NCBI GenBank assembly: GCA_003663115.1
Contig: QMZJ01000032.1
Coordinates: forward strand, 1-10,822
Reading direction: 5' to 3'
Source of the DNA: Candidatus Altarchaeales archaeon
Lineage (GTDB): Archaea; Altiarchaeota; Altiarchaeia; IMC4; QMZM01
Length of the DNA: 10,822 bases
The notes beneath the pieces were generated by a model. That model was not told the origin of the DNA. It ran no database searches and worked only from the letters and a program-made list of their open reading frames with translations. Of the stretch, positions 1 to 7,018 are shown in pieces. A program made the translations under genes and the position numbers. Numbering within the stretch: position 1 is the first letter of the stretch; every line of letters starts with the position of its first letter.

Positions 1-99
1 CTGTTATCCTGACTATTAACAAAGCCGTGGCCTCTCTCCCTTTCCTTCGCCCCTGTCCCGGAACGATGGATTTATTTATTATCAATCGTATTATATGTT

Positions 100-169
100 G
101 TGGCGGTGTCATATGAGTTGTTATCTATCCGCCACTTCATGCTTTTCGGTGTGCGGGGATTTGCACACC
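100..169 (+). promoter_or_regulatory. Two-hairpin leader upstream of the pilin-like gene
   Basis: Two perfect 7-bp inverted repeats lie in series before the pilin-like start codon. The first pairs GTGGCGG (100-106) with CCGCCAC (129-135) around a 22-nt loop that contains the palindrome TCATATGA (109-116). The second pairs GGTGTGC (148-154) with GCACACC (163-169) around an 8-nt loop. G155-158 could instead pair with C168-171, which would exclude the second hairpin. An AT-rich box at about 90-97 (attatatg) or 71-80 could place transcription start upstream of both, giving a structured leader. Whether these act as RNA structures or DNA operators is inference; I recognise no known riboswitch. Confidence 0.35.
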
Positions 170-186
170 CCTCAATATATAGTACA

Positions 187-654
187 ATGAAGAATAAGAA
201 GGGGCAAACGGCTCTGGAATTTTTGCTCACATATGGATGGGCAATACTCCTAATAACCGTAGTTGCCATCTTAATGTGGCAATGGGGGCTTTTCAATCCG
301 GGTGGTCAGATACAGCCGGGTTCTTCGGGATTCTGGGGTGTCGTACCATATGAGGATTTCAGGTATACGGAAAATGGCACGTTAACAATTCCTATAAGTA
401 ACGGAGTGGGAGGCGAGGTAACCATTCTGGAGATTAATGTAACTGTAACGGGATATAAGCATCAAGCCACTAACCCCGGCATCACCATATCTCCTGGAAG
501 GATAGAACTTTGGGAGGTTGACCTAAGCCCACATGTAACTCCTCTGCCCGCAAAATCCGGCTACAACATATTTGTATCCATAGCCTATAATGATAGCAGA
601 ACTGGGGAGGAGTATATAAGCTCCGGATGGATCTGGGGGAATGTCGAGGAATAA
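187..654 (+). CDS. Archaeal type IV pilin-like protein with class III signal peptide
   Basis: The predicted product is 155 aa. It begins MKNKKG|QTALEF: a short basic leader, a Gly-Gln processing site for an archaeal prepilin peptidase of the FlaK/PibD/EppA type, and Glu at mature position +5. A hydrophobic helix follows at about residues 12-31 (LLTYGWAILLITVVAIL), which normally forms the pilus core. The remaining 120 residues look like an extracellular beta-rich domain, with three N-glycosylation sequons (N63-G-T, N84-V-T, N135-D-S). Start choice: a GTG at 100 in the same frame would add 29 residues before the signal and spoil it, so ATG 187 is preferred. No pilus assembly ATPase, membrane platform or peptidase gene is visible. 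The gene ends two bases from the convergent AMP phosphorylase gene. It could be an adhesion pilin or another pilin-like surface protein; the signal type is clear, the exact role is not. Confidence 0.85.
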   Translation: MKNKKGQTALEFLLTYGWAILLITVVAILMWQWGLFNPGGQIQPGSSGFWGVVPYEDFRYTENGTLTIPISNGVGGEVTILEINVTVTGYKHQATNPGITISPGRIELWEVDLSPHVTPLPAKSGYNIFVSIAYNDSRTGEEYISSGWIWGNVEE

Positions 655-656
655 TC

Positions 657-2159
657 CTATCTTATAATGTCGGATATAATGCTACCTACCCTTATTGGGG
701 ATAGCTCATGAGCCAGTCTGCTTGCTTCCTTCAATCTACTTTTCGTTGATGAATATATTGTAAATAACGGATCACCAATATCTATCGAATCTCCGGTCTT
801 CACATGGAGATAGAGCCCCGCGGATTTCATTCTTGGCGCTCCAGATGCCCTTGCAATGGTAGATATCAATTTATTGTCAATATATCTCACCATCCCCTTG
901 TGTTCTGACGTAATTATCACTTTTTTCTTGGATATCTCTATATCCTCTGGTTTTACATCCGGATCTCCACCCTGGGCCTCTATTATCTCCATCATCTTCT
1001 CTTTTGCTTTTCCGGATCTTAGGATATGTTCGGCAATACCTCTACCCTTACCCCTCACTACCTTACCGGATAACTCTAACAATGTCCCTGCGAGATCCAG
1101 CGATTTGTCTATTAGATCAATTGGGCCCTTATTATCCAATGCCGAGAGTACATCCCTCGCCTCCAATGCTGGACCAATTCCAGAACCAATGGGTGAGCTT
1201 CCGTCTGTTATCAGGCATTCAACGGAAATATTAAGCCTCCTGCCGAGTTCAATAAATTTATGAGCAAGATTATTTGCCCTGTCTATGCTTATGACCTTGC
1301 TACCCCTCCCAACGGGGATATCTATTATAATGTAGTCGGAGCCAACGGATCTTTTCTTAGCCATTACGCTGGCAAGCATATGACCCTCTGCATCAATGGA
1401 GAGGGGGTACTCCACCCTGATTATTCTATCATCTGCGGGGGCAAGATTGACAGAACCACCCCATACAATGCAGCCATTTGTTTTGTTTACGATCTCTTTC
1501 AGCTCATCTATGTCAAATTCAACCCCGGCAAGTACCTCCATCGTATCCGCGGTTCCGGAGGGGGACGTTATCGCCCTAGAGCTGGTTTTTGGGATGATCA
1601 ATCCAGTTGATGCGATTATCGGCACTATCAGCATCGTTGTTCTATTGCCGGCAACACCCCCAATAGAGTGTTTGTCTACGATGTTATTACCAAAGTCTAT
1701 CTGCTGCCCCGTTTCAACCATTGCTTTGGTTAGGGCAACGATTTCATCCATCGTATAACCCTTGACATAGCCAGCGGTTACAAAGGCGCTGAGCTCAATA
1801 TTACTTAGATTATTATCCACAATATCCTGAATTATAGCCATTATCTCATCTTCATTCAGGGTATAACCATCAACCTTCTTTTTAATGAATTCAACGGAAT
1901 GTGGTCTGGTAGTTTCGTTTACTTCCAGGTTACTTCCCTCACTAACATTCAGTAATTTCCTGACATCCTCAAAGATTCCGATCTCCCCCTCTTTCACGAA
2001 AGATGTAGTTGTGTCAACTATCGCCGTTACACCCCTATCCTTGTGAGATATCTTGACCCGTCCAGAGACAAAAACTCCAAGATCCTTGGCATCCTCTTCA
2101 TTCATAACGACGATTGGTCTGTTCGCTTCAATGGGGTATAGTCTTGCCTTTAATTTCAT
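657..2159 (-). CDS. deoA: AMP phosphorylase (archaeal DeoA family)
   Basis: The product is 500 aa, the usual length for archaeal AMP phosphorylase, which converts AMP (also CMP/UMP) and phosphate to the free base and ribose 1,5-bisphosphate. In archaea that product is isomerised to ribulose 1,5-bisphosphate and fed to type III RuBisCO. Residues 1-85 form the extra N-terminal beta domain of the archaeal enzymes. The catalytic part begins near residue 88 and carries KHSIGGVAGNRTT (163-175) and SRAITSPSGTADTMEVL (194-210), the phosphate- and nucleoside-binding signature of the thymidine phosphorylase superfamily. The C-terminal alpha/beta domain appears complete. The ATG is the first codon of the family's usual N-terminus, and a TATA-like element lies about 29 bp upstream, implying an almost leaderless mRNA. 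Neither the isomerase nor RuBisCO is in the window. Thymidine phosphorylase is the alternative, but N-terminus and length favour AMP phosphorylase. Confidence 0.93.
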   Translation of the reverse strand: MKLKARLYPIEANRPIVVMNEEDAKDLGVFVSGRVKISHKDRGVTAIVDTTTSFVKEGEIGIFEDVRKLLNVSEGSNLEVNETTRPHSVEFIKKKVDGYTLNEDEIMAIIQDIVDNNLSNIELSAFVTAGYVKGYTMDEIVALTKAMVETGQQIDFGNNIVDKHSIGGVAGNRTTMLIVPIIASTGLIIPKTSSRAITSPSGTADTMEVLAGVEFDIDELKEIVNKTNGCIVWGGSVNLAPADDRIIRVEYPLSIDAEGHMLASVMAKKRSVGSDYIIIDIPVGRGSKVISIDRANNLAHKFIELGRRLNISVECLITDGSSPIGSGIGPALEARDVLSALDNKGPIDLIDKSLDLAGTLLELSGKVVRGKGRGIAEHILRSGKAKEKMMEIIEAQGGDPDVKPEDIEISKKKVIITSEHKGMVRYIDNKLISTIARASGAPRMKSAGLYLHVKTGDSIDIGDPLFTIYSSTKSRLKEASRLAHELSPIRVGSIISDIIR

Positions 2160-2183
2160 CTTATTGTTATTTGTTACTTTGGA

Positions 2184-2192
2184 TTTATATAT
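2184..2192. promoter_or_regulatory. Shared TATA element of a divergent gene pair
   Basis: TTTATATAT sits near the middle of the 60-bp spacer between deoA and the zinc-ribbon gene. Its centre (about 2188) is about 29 bp from the deoA ATG and about 32 bp from the other ATG. That is the distance at which an archaeal TBP/TFB promoter starts transcription, so one near-symmetric box could fire in both directions onto nearly leaderless mRNAs. I see no second comparable box in the spacer. Transcription start sites are inferred. Confidence 0.55.
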
Positions 2193-2219
2193 CTCCTATC
2201 TCATAATTATCTATATCAA

Positions 2220-2636
2220 ATGACCTCAAAGAGAAAAACCAAGGAGGAGGTAGGGAAAGAACCCAAAGAGGGGGCCAGGAAAGAGAAGAAAGAACCATCA
2301 GAAAAAGAGGAGATAATAATAAAAAAATTGGGCAGGTCGATTCTAGTAGAGGAAGATCTACAGCGTACGGAAAAGAGATTAAAACACAAAGAGCCCGAAC
2401 ATCTGAGGGAGGAAAGAGAACCAAGATTGTTCTACAGAAAATTTGTATTCAGATGCGGGAAATGCATACATGAATTTGAACACGAAACGACGATCCCCAT
2501 AATAGAGCACAAGGTGGTCTGTCCAAAATGTGGGGAGGAGCACATAATTAGAGTGGTTCCGGCGACGAGGCACTATGAGCTCAAGTTACCAGAGGGACTC
2601 ACTGCCATGACGGAAGCAAAAGAAAAGGAGAAATAA
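2220..2636 (+). CDS. Small highly charged zinc-ribbon protein, function unknown
   Basis: The product is 138 aa. Residues 1-35 are almost all Lys, Glu, Arg, Pro and Gly and are probably disordered; residues 36-70 stay strongly charged and probably helical. A compact C-terminal part from about residue 71 carries two CXXC knuckles, C79-GK-C82 and C101-PK-C104, 18 residues apart, which is a zinc-ribbon fold. The chain ends in another short charged tail. Zinc ribbons of this type in archaea often bind nucleic acid or other proteins, and the basic/acidic tail fits either, but I do not recognise a named family. The gene is divergent from deoA across a shared promoter, and the start codon at 2220 has no Shine-Dalgarno sequence. 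It could be cotranscribed with nth 70 bp downstream. Confidence 0.75.
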   Translation: MTSKRKTKEEVGKEPKEGARKEKKEPSEKEEIIIKKLGRSILVEEDLQRTEKRLKHKEPEHLREEREPRLFYRKFVFRCGKCIHEFEHETTIPIIEHKVVCPKCGEEHIIRVVPATRHYELKLPEGLTAMTEAKEKEK

Positions 2637-2641
2637 TTGAG

Positions 2642-2646
2642 TTTTT
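2642..2646 (+). terminator. Possible T-run terminator after the zinc-ribbon gene
   Basis: A run of five T (gagTTTTTctg) follows the zinc-ribbon stop codon by a few bases. Archaeal RNA polymerase often terminates on such runs without a hairpin. It is short, so read-through into nth is equally possible. Confidence 0.22.
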
Positions 2647-2706
2647 CTGTCCATATCCAAAACCCTGCTGTTACTGAGATTACCCCTGCTTGGCATTTAT
2701 GGAAGG

Positions 2707-3345
2707 ATGGATAATAGAAAACGGGTTCGAGAGATAATCAGGTTACTGAGAGGGAAATATCCAAAGGCGACAACGGCTCTGAGATATAAAAATCCACTAG
2801 AGCTTTTAGTATCTACAATGCTCTCTGCACAGTGCACCGATGAAAGGGTAAATCTGGTCACAGAGAAATTGTTTAAAAAATACAGGACGGCAGAGGATTA
2901 CGCAAATGCCGACCTCAAGGAATTTGAGCGGGAAATCAGGTCTACAGGTTTCTACAGGAACAAGGCGAAGAATATAAAAAATTGTTGCAGGATCCTGGTC
3001 GAAAGGTTCAATTCAAGGGTACCGAAGACAATGGATGAATTACTCCATCTTCCGGGGGTCGCTAGGAAGACGGCAAATATCGTCCTGGGTCACGGCTACG
3101 GGATTGCCGAAGGGATTGCGGTAGACACCCATGTGAGGAGGGTTGCCCAGCGATTGGGACTTTCAGATAATAAGGATCCCAATAAGATCGAAGGGGATCT
3201 GATGGAGATAGTCCCAAGGAAAAGCTGGATAGAGATCTCAGACCTGTTGATCCTGCACGGAAGAGAGACCTGCACTGCAAGAAAGCCAAAATGCAATGAA
3301 TGTATTCTGAACAGATTGTGCCCATCTTCTGGCAGATTCGATTAA
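2707..3345 (+). CDS. nth: Endonuclease III (DNA glycosylase/AP lyase)
   Basis: The product is 212 aa, full length for bacterial/archaeal endonuclease III, which removes oxidised pyrimidines and cleaves the resulting abasic site by beta-elimination. The helix-hairpin-helix motif LPGVARKTANIV (115-126) contains the expected catalytic Lys121. The catalytic Asp is D140 in VDTHVRRVAQRLGL. The iron-sulfur loop is intact: C189-X6-C196-X2-C199-X5-C205. LSAQCTDERVN (39-49) matches the conserved N-terminal helix. The start at 2707 is the first ATG in frame; GGAAGG touches it directly, too close for a normal ribosome site, so start selection rests on family length. It is the first gene of a tight set with the 3'-phosphoesterase two bases downstream, which suggests cotranscription. 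Confidence 0.95.
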   Translation: MDNRKRVREIIRLLRGKYPKATTALRYKNPLELLVSTMLSAQCTDERVNLVTEKLFKKYRTAEDYANADLKEFEREIRSTGFYRNKAKNIKNCCRILVERFNSRVPKTMDELLHLPGVARKTANIVLGHGYGIAEGIAVDTHVRRVAQRLGLSDNKDPNKIEGDLMEIVPRKSWIEISDLLILHGRETCTARKPKCNECILNRLCPSSGRFD

Positions 3346-3347
3346 AG

Positions 3348-3842
3348 ATGCCTCTAAGAGAATACAAGAAAAAAAGAAATTTTGGAAAAACACCCGAGCC
3401 AGAGGCTGAAGTGAAGAAATCGGAAAAGGGAAATATATATGTAATCCAGAGGCATCATGCAAGGCATCTTCACTATGATCTCAGATTGGAGATGGATGGT
3501 GTCCTGAAGAGCTGGGCGATCCCCAAGGAACCGCCATTGGATGAAAAAACGAAGAGGCTTGCCGTAATGACAGAGGATCACCCATTGGATTATGCCACCT
3601 TTGAGGGGGTGATACCCGAGGGAGAATATGGTGCCGGGAGGGTTGAGATATGGGACACGGGAACCTTTGACTTGAATGAAAAAAGCAAGGAGAAGATCAT
3701 CATAAAAATCCACGGCAAGAAATTAAAGGGGACATATGCCCTGATAAAATTAAAACCAACCGCAAGATTCAAGGGGAAGAATAACTGGCTCTTTTTCAAG
3801 ATGAAGAAGCAGAATAGTGATAAAGTGCATAGTTTACCATGA
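3348..3842 (+). CDS. Stand-alone LigD-type DNA 3'-phosphoesterase
   Basis: The product is 164 aa and consists only of the phosphoesterase (PE) domain that in bacteria is fused to DNA ligase D. PE enzymes trim 3'-phosphates and 3'-terminal ribonucleotides to leave a clean 3'-OH. The signature block runs from Q34 to E48: H36, H42, D44 and R46 match the metal-binding/catalytic His-His-Asp-Arg set of Pseudomonas LigD. H78 (in EDHPLDY) and Y82 match its remaining essential pair, and K60 and R70 also align. The N-terminal block reads KRNFGKTPEP, with Asn11 where many homologues, from memory, have Asp in KRDF. No ligase or polymerase domain is attached. ATG 3348 lies two bases after the nth stop; an in-frame ATG at 3300 would overlap nth by 46 bases and add 16 unrelated residues, so it is not preferred. 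Ku and ligase D are not visible here. Confidence 0.92.
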   Translation: MPLREYKKKRNFGKTPEPEAEVKKSEKGNIYVIQRHHARHLHYDLRLEMDGVLKSWAIPKEPPLDEKTKRLAVMTEDHPLDYATFEGVIPEGEYGAGRVEIWDTGTFDLNEKSKEKIIIKIHGKKLKGTYALIKLKPTARFKGKNNWLFFKMKKQNSDKVHSLP

Positions 3843-4600
3843 AAAAACTTCTGACTTTCGTTCTGGTTTTTGCGATCATGTTCAGTGCATGTATTGGTAA
3901 GGAGAGAGAGCCGTCTCCGGGGGTGACCACTACTACGGTACTGCAAACAGAAGACCCCAGATACACAGAGGCGAGAGAGCACATGGTGAAATTCGACCTC
4001 ATGGGCAGGGATATCACAGATGAAAGGGTACTGAGGGCTATGGCAAAGCTCCCAAGGCATGAATTTGTCCCCAGGGATCTTCGGGATAAAGCCTATGCCG
4101 ATCATCCATTACCGATAGGCTATGGACAGACTATCTCACAGCCCTATATAGTTGCTCTAATGACTCAGAGCCTGGCTCTGGAGAAAAAAGACAGGGTCCT
4201 CGAGATAGGAACGGGATCGGGTTATCAGGCAGCCGTCCTGGCAGAGATGGTGGACGAGGTCTACACAATTGAGATCATCGAGGAATTGGCTGAAAGGGCA
4301 AATAAAACCCTGAGGGATCTGGGTTATGAAAATGTGGAGGTAAAAACTGGAGATGGATACTTCGGTTGGGAGGAACACGCTCCATTTGATGCCATCATAG
4401 TGACCTGTGCTGCAAATCATATACCGCCACCATTGATTGACCAGTTGAATGATGGTGGGAGACTAATAATTCCATTGGGTAGCACAAAGTATTATCAGAC
4501 ATTAACACTAGTTGAGAAGAGGAACGGTAGCTTAGAAACAAGATACATTACCTCCGTAAGATTTGTTCCCATGACCGGGGAGGCTTTGAAGAGAGGTTGA
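3839..4600 (+). CDS. pcm: Protein-L-isoaspartate O-methyltransferase, predicted lipoprotein
   Basis: The product is 253 aa. Residues 47-253 form a complete PIMT, which methylates L-isoaspartyl residues in aged proteins using S-adenosylmethionine. Visible marks are GYGQTISQPYIVALM (94-108), the SAM-binding motif I VLEIGTGSGYQAAVL (120-134), the acidic end of strand 2 (YTIEI), and the closing VRFVPMTG (240-247). Unlike the usual cytosolic enzyme, it begins with a signal peptide MKKLLTFVLVFAIMFSAC with a lipobox-like F-S-A-C18 and then a Thr-rich linker (TTTT near 30-33), typical of membrane-anchored archaeal lipoproteins. The ATG overlaps the stop of the phosphoesterase gene (ATGA), so the two are probably translationally coupled. 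An internal start at Met49 would give a cytosolic form, but the continuous signal peptide and linker argue for 3839. Export would separate it from cytosolic SAM, which is odd. Confidence 0.9.
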   Translation: MKKLLTFVLVFAIMFSACIGKEREPSPGVTTTTVLQTEDPRYTEAREHMVKFDLMGRDITDERVLRAMAKLPRHEFVPRDLRDKAYADHPLPIGYGQTISQPYIVALMTQSLALEKKDRVLEIGTGSGYQAAVLAEMVDEVYTIEIIEELAERANKTLRDLGYENVEVKTGDGYFGWEEHAPFDAIIVTCAANHIPPPLIDQLNDGGRLIIPLGSTKYYQTLTLVEKRNGSLETRYITSVRFVPMTGEALKRG

Positions 4601-4614
4601 ATTCGTTTATATCG

Positions 4615-6981
4615 CTATAAAATCCTGTAGATTATCCCCAGAGCGACCAGATAAGAAACTGCTGCCAGGATTAATACTATAGAGAATCCCAGGGAGATGG
4701 CGATAACCACCGCGAGGACAGAAGCGATTACGGAGGCACAGGCGTTGGAACAGAATGCCCACGGGATCAGTTCTTTTCTTATAGCCCTTATTCCCAATGG
4801 GAAGGGCATTCCCATCAGGGTTCCGATGGGAGATAGAACGAGGAAGGAGATAAGAATTCTGCTCAGGAGATTATAGCTCAGAAAGGAATGAAAGAAAATG
4901 GACAGGGTGAGGGAATAGAACAAAATCATACCAAATAGGGCAATCAGGATATGTCTCAATTTCTTTATCTTCAGTCTCACGGAGATTAAGCTCCCTGTTC
5001 CGGAGAACAGGAGCAGAGAGAAGATCACTATTGATATGGCATAGACGGGCCGTCCTAAAAACAGGATAAATTTCTGTATCAACGGAATTTCTATCAGCAT
5101 GTATCCCATACCAAGGAGAAAGAAGTAACCGATGATCTTGAATTTATCTGAAATCCTTTTTATTCTCTGAAATGAATAGACTGGGAGTAAGATAAGAACT
5201 ACACTCAATATTATCGCCTGGATGAGAATCATCACTGCGAGAAAGCCACCCTCGAAGAAGGGTTCCCATTTCCTACCCATGCTCTCATACAGGGGAATTA
5301 ATTTATCCCATCTGAAGTAATTGAAAAAGAATGGTTTTTCATCATCTACTGGCGATATGTCAAATAAGTATTCCTTATAGACCCTGTCCCCGTCAAATAG
5401 GATTCCCCGGGTTAGTTTATAGTAAAGGGGCTCGGGAAATCTGTTGTATATGTTTACTTCAGATTCTTTTATTCCGGGAATATAAACCAGATCAAATTTT
5501 CTATCTTCACAGAACCTCTTTATCTCTCTAATCTCGTCTTCTGTAAATCCGTCTTTTTTTATGAGAACGGTGAGGGTTACATAGGTTCTGATAATCGCGA
5601 TATTCTGTTCATAGTTATCTATGCCTTCTTTTTCCATTGCTGATGCAAAAAGGGAAACTACCCTGATATCTCCCCTCGGAGGGTTCTGTAACCATCTGGT
5701 AATGCTCAGAATTCCGTGTTCGGATAGATGCTCATAGTAATCTTGAAAGGCATCTGTCGTAAGGAGATAGTTTTCCGATAGACTGTATAAGCCGGTTGAG
5801 CTCGTAATAACATCTCCCCCTAGTGATAAAGAGATGATGTCGTATCTCTCATCAGACATTCGCACAAAGCTCCTTCCGTCATCTATGGCTATCCTTACCC
5901 TCTCGTTCCGATAGAGATCTGATCTCCTATTAACTGAATTTACTATGAGAGGGTTCATCTCGACTACCTGAATGGATGAGGCGTTCTGATATAAAGCGGT
6001 TAGAACATCAAGACCACCCCCCGGGTTTATTATCAGAACCCTTGATTTATTTTGGAGTCTATAGGGAAGGGATGTCGGTAGATAGTCTATGAATTCAAGT
6101 TCACTTAAGCTATTGTATTCCGTTATCCCCTGCAGTGAATTTCCGTCAATGGTCACTCCAACCTGGGAGGGCAATCTCCCCCGAAATGTGTAGCTCAGAC
6201 CGGGAGCATACCTCACCGCACCGCTCTTTACCATATCCACTCTGGAGAAACTGTTCCATTCTGTAGATAGAAGCTGGGCATCTTTATAGCTTAAAGCGAT
6301 GTTCAGTGCCTTGTATGGGGAGATGCTTACCTCTAAGAATGGATAGATTATTGGCAATAGAATTAAAAAGATAACAATTCCCGTGACTCCAAAGATAAAA
6401 CCCCTTTTGGTGGAACTGAAAGACAGAACGGAGAGCATGCCCAGAAGAAAGGTGGCTGCAATTACTTCTGATGCATTGAAAAATGAGAATAATAAAATAA
6501 CCAGGAGACAGCCAAGCCCGGAGCCGGTAAGATTGAAGAAATATAGTTTGTCAATCTTCTGTGGAATCCTGGCAAATACTGCCCCTATGCAAATCCCCGA
6601 GAGGAAGAAGGGAATTGCCAGTACGAGGTAGTAAAGCGTTATATACAGAATCTGATTATGGTCCCAGGTTATCCTGAAGGGGTCGAAGGGAATTCTCTGT
6701 GTTATTATAAAAGAGAGTAAACAGCTCAGAGAAAAGAGTGATGACGAAATTACCAGTAATCTGTTAATGTCATCGAGTAAGGAACGACGTAAAGATAGAA
6801 AGGTTCCGCTTGCCCCATAGCCAAGAAAGGCAATGCTAACTATCATGAAGGCGAAGTGATACCACTGAGAAACGGAGAAGATTCTCGTGAGTGCTATCTC
6901 TAAAAGCAGGGTAGCTACCGATATGAGGAATATTCCTATGTAGATGCCTCTGAGATTTCCCATCGGTTCTGATTTATACAT
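4615..6981 (-). CDS. Polytopic membrane protein with spermidine-synthase-like domain
   Basis: The product is 788 aa from ATG 6981. I predict about seven transmembrane helices in residues 10-215, a soluble region from about 220 to 575, and seven or more further helices from 580 to 788. The soluble part holds a Rossmann core resembling spermidine synthase: VLIINPGGGLDVL (315-327), VVEMNP (339-344), and DDGRSF (367-372) followed by YDIISLSLGG (380-389). The catalytic Asp that spermidine synthase carries after that strand is not in place, so the polyamine reaction is doubtful. Membrane-embedded relatives of this layout occur in bacteria and archaea without a settled function. SPIGTLMGMPFPLGIRAI (717-734) and the following WAFCSNACASVIAS are typical of them. 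The upstream open frame to 7281 overlaps the divergent protease gene and adds unrelated residues, so it is rejected. ATG 6963 is a good alternative start, since an AT box lies 27 bp before it. The gene converges on pcm with 14 bases between stops. Confidence 0.85.
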   Translation of the reverse strand: MYKSEPMGNLRGIYIGIFLISVATLLLEIALTRIFSVSQWYHFAFMIVSIAFLGYGASGTFLSLRRSLLDDINRLLVISSSLFSLSCLLSFIITQRIPFDPFRITWDHNQILYITLYYLVLAIPFFLSGICIGAVFARIPQKIDKLYFFNLTGSGLGCLLVILLFSFFNASEVIAATFLLGMLSVLSFSSTKRGFIFGVTGIVIFLILLPIIYPFLEVSISPYKALNIALSYKDAQLLSTEWNSFSRVDMVKSGAVRYAPGLSYTFRGRLPSQVGVTIDGNSLQGITEYNSLSELEFIDYLPTSLPYRLQNKSRVLIINPGGGLDVLTALYQNASSIQVVEMNPLIVNSVNRRSDLYRNERVRIAIDDGRSFVRMSDERYDIISLSLGGDVITSSTGLYSLSENYLLTTDAFQDYYEHLSEHGILSITRWLQNPPRGDIRVVSLFASAMEKEGIDNYEQNIAIIRTYVTLTVLIKKDGFTEDEIREIKRFCEDRKFDLVYIPGIKESEVNIYNRFPEPLYYKLTRGILFDGDRVYKEYLFDISPVDDEKPFFFNYFRWDKLIPLYESMGRKWEPFFEGGFLAVMILIQAIILSVVLILLPVYSFQRIKRISDKFKIIGYFFLLGMGYMLIEIPLIQKFILFLGRPVYAISIVIFSLLLFSGTGSLISVRLKIKKLRHILIALFGMILFYSLTLSIFFHSFLSYNLLSRILISFLVLSPIGTLMGMPFPLGIRAIRKELIPWAFCSNACASVIASVLAVVIAISLGFSIVLILAAVSYLVALGIIYRIL

Positions 6982-6985
6982 CTCG

Positions 6986-6994
6986 TTATTTATT
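6986..6994. promoter_or_regulatory. AT box between divergent membrane-protein and protease genes
   Basis: TTATTTATT lies 29 bp (centre to start) before the protease ATG at 7019, the spacing expected for a leaderless archaeal transcript. On the other strand it reads AATAAATAA and lies 27 bp before the alternative membrane-protein start at 6963. It may therefore serve both genes. If so, the 6981 start would not be transcribed from it. Confidence 0.45.
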
Positions 6995-7018
6995 GATTCG
7001 TGACATAAGATTAATGCG

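Noticed and set aside
1..99. Possible end of an upstream gene at the left edge (plus-strand frame open from 3 to 113)
   Set aside because: The short translation shows no recognisable domain and reverse frames are open too, so no gene can be supported.
100..186. GTG start for the pilin-like gene at 100
   Set aside because: It would place 29 residues before a class III signal peptide that must be near the N-terminus, and it runs through the two hairpins.
856..1758. Several open frames on the plus strand across the AMP phosphorylase gene
   Set aside because: They are antisense shadows of a clearly conserved 500-aa enzyme and show no motifs of their own.
3300..3347. Upstream ATG for the 3'-phosphoesterase inside nth
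   Set aside because: It overlaps the iron-sulfur end of nth and adds residues not found in the PE family; ATG 3348 gives operon-like spacing.
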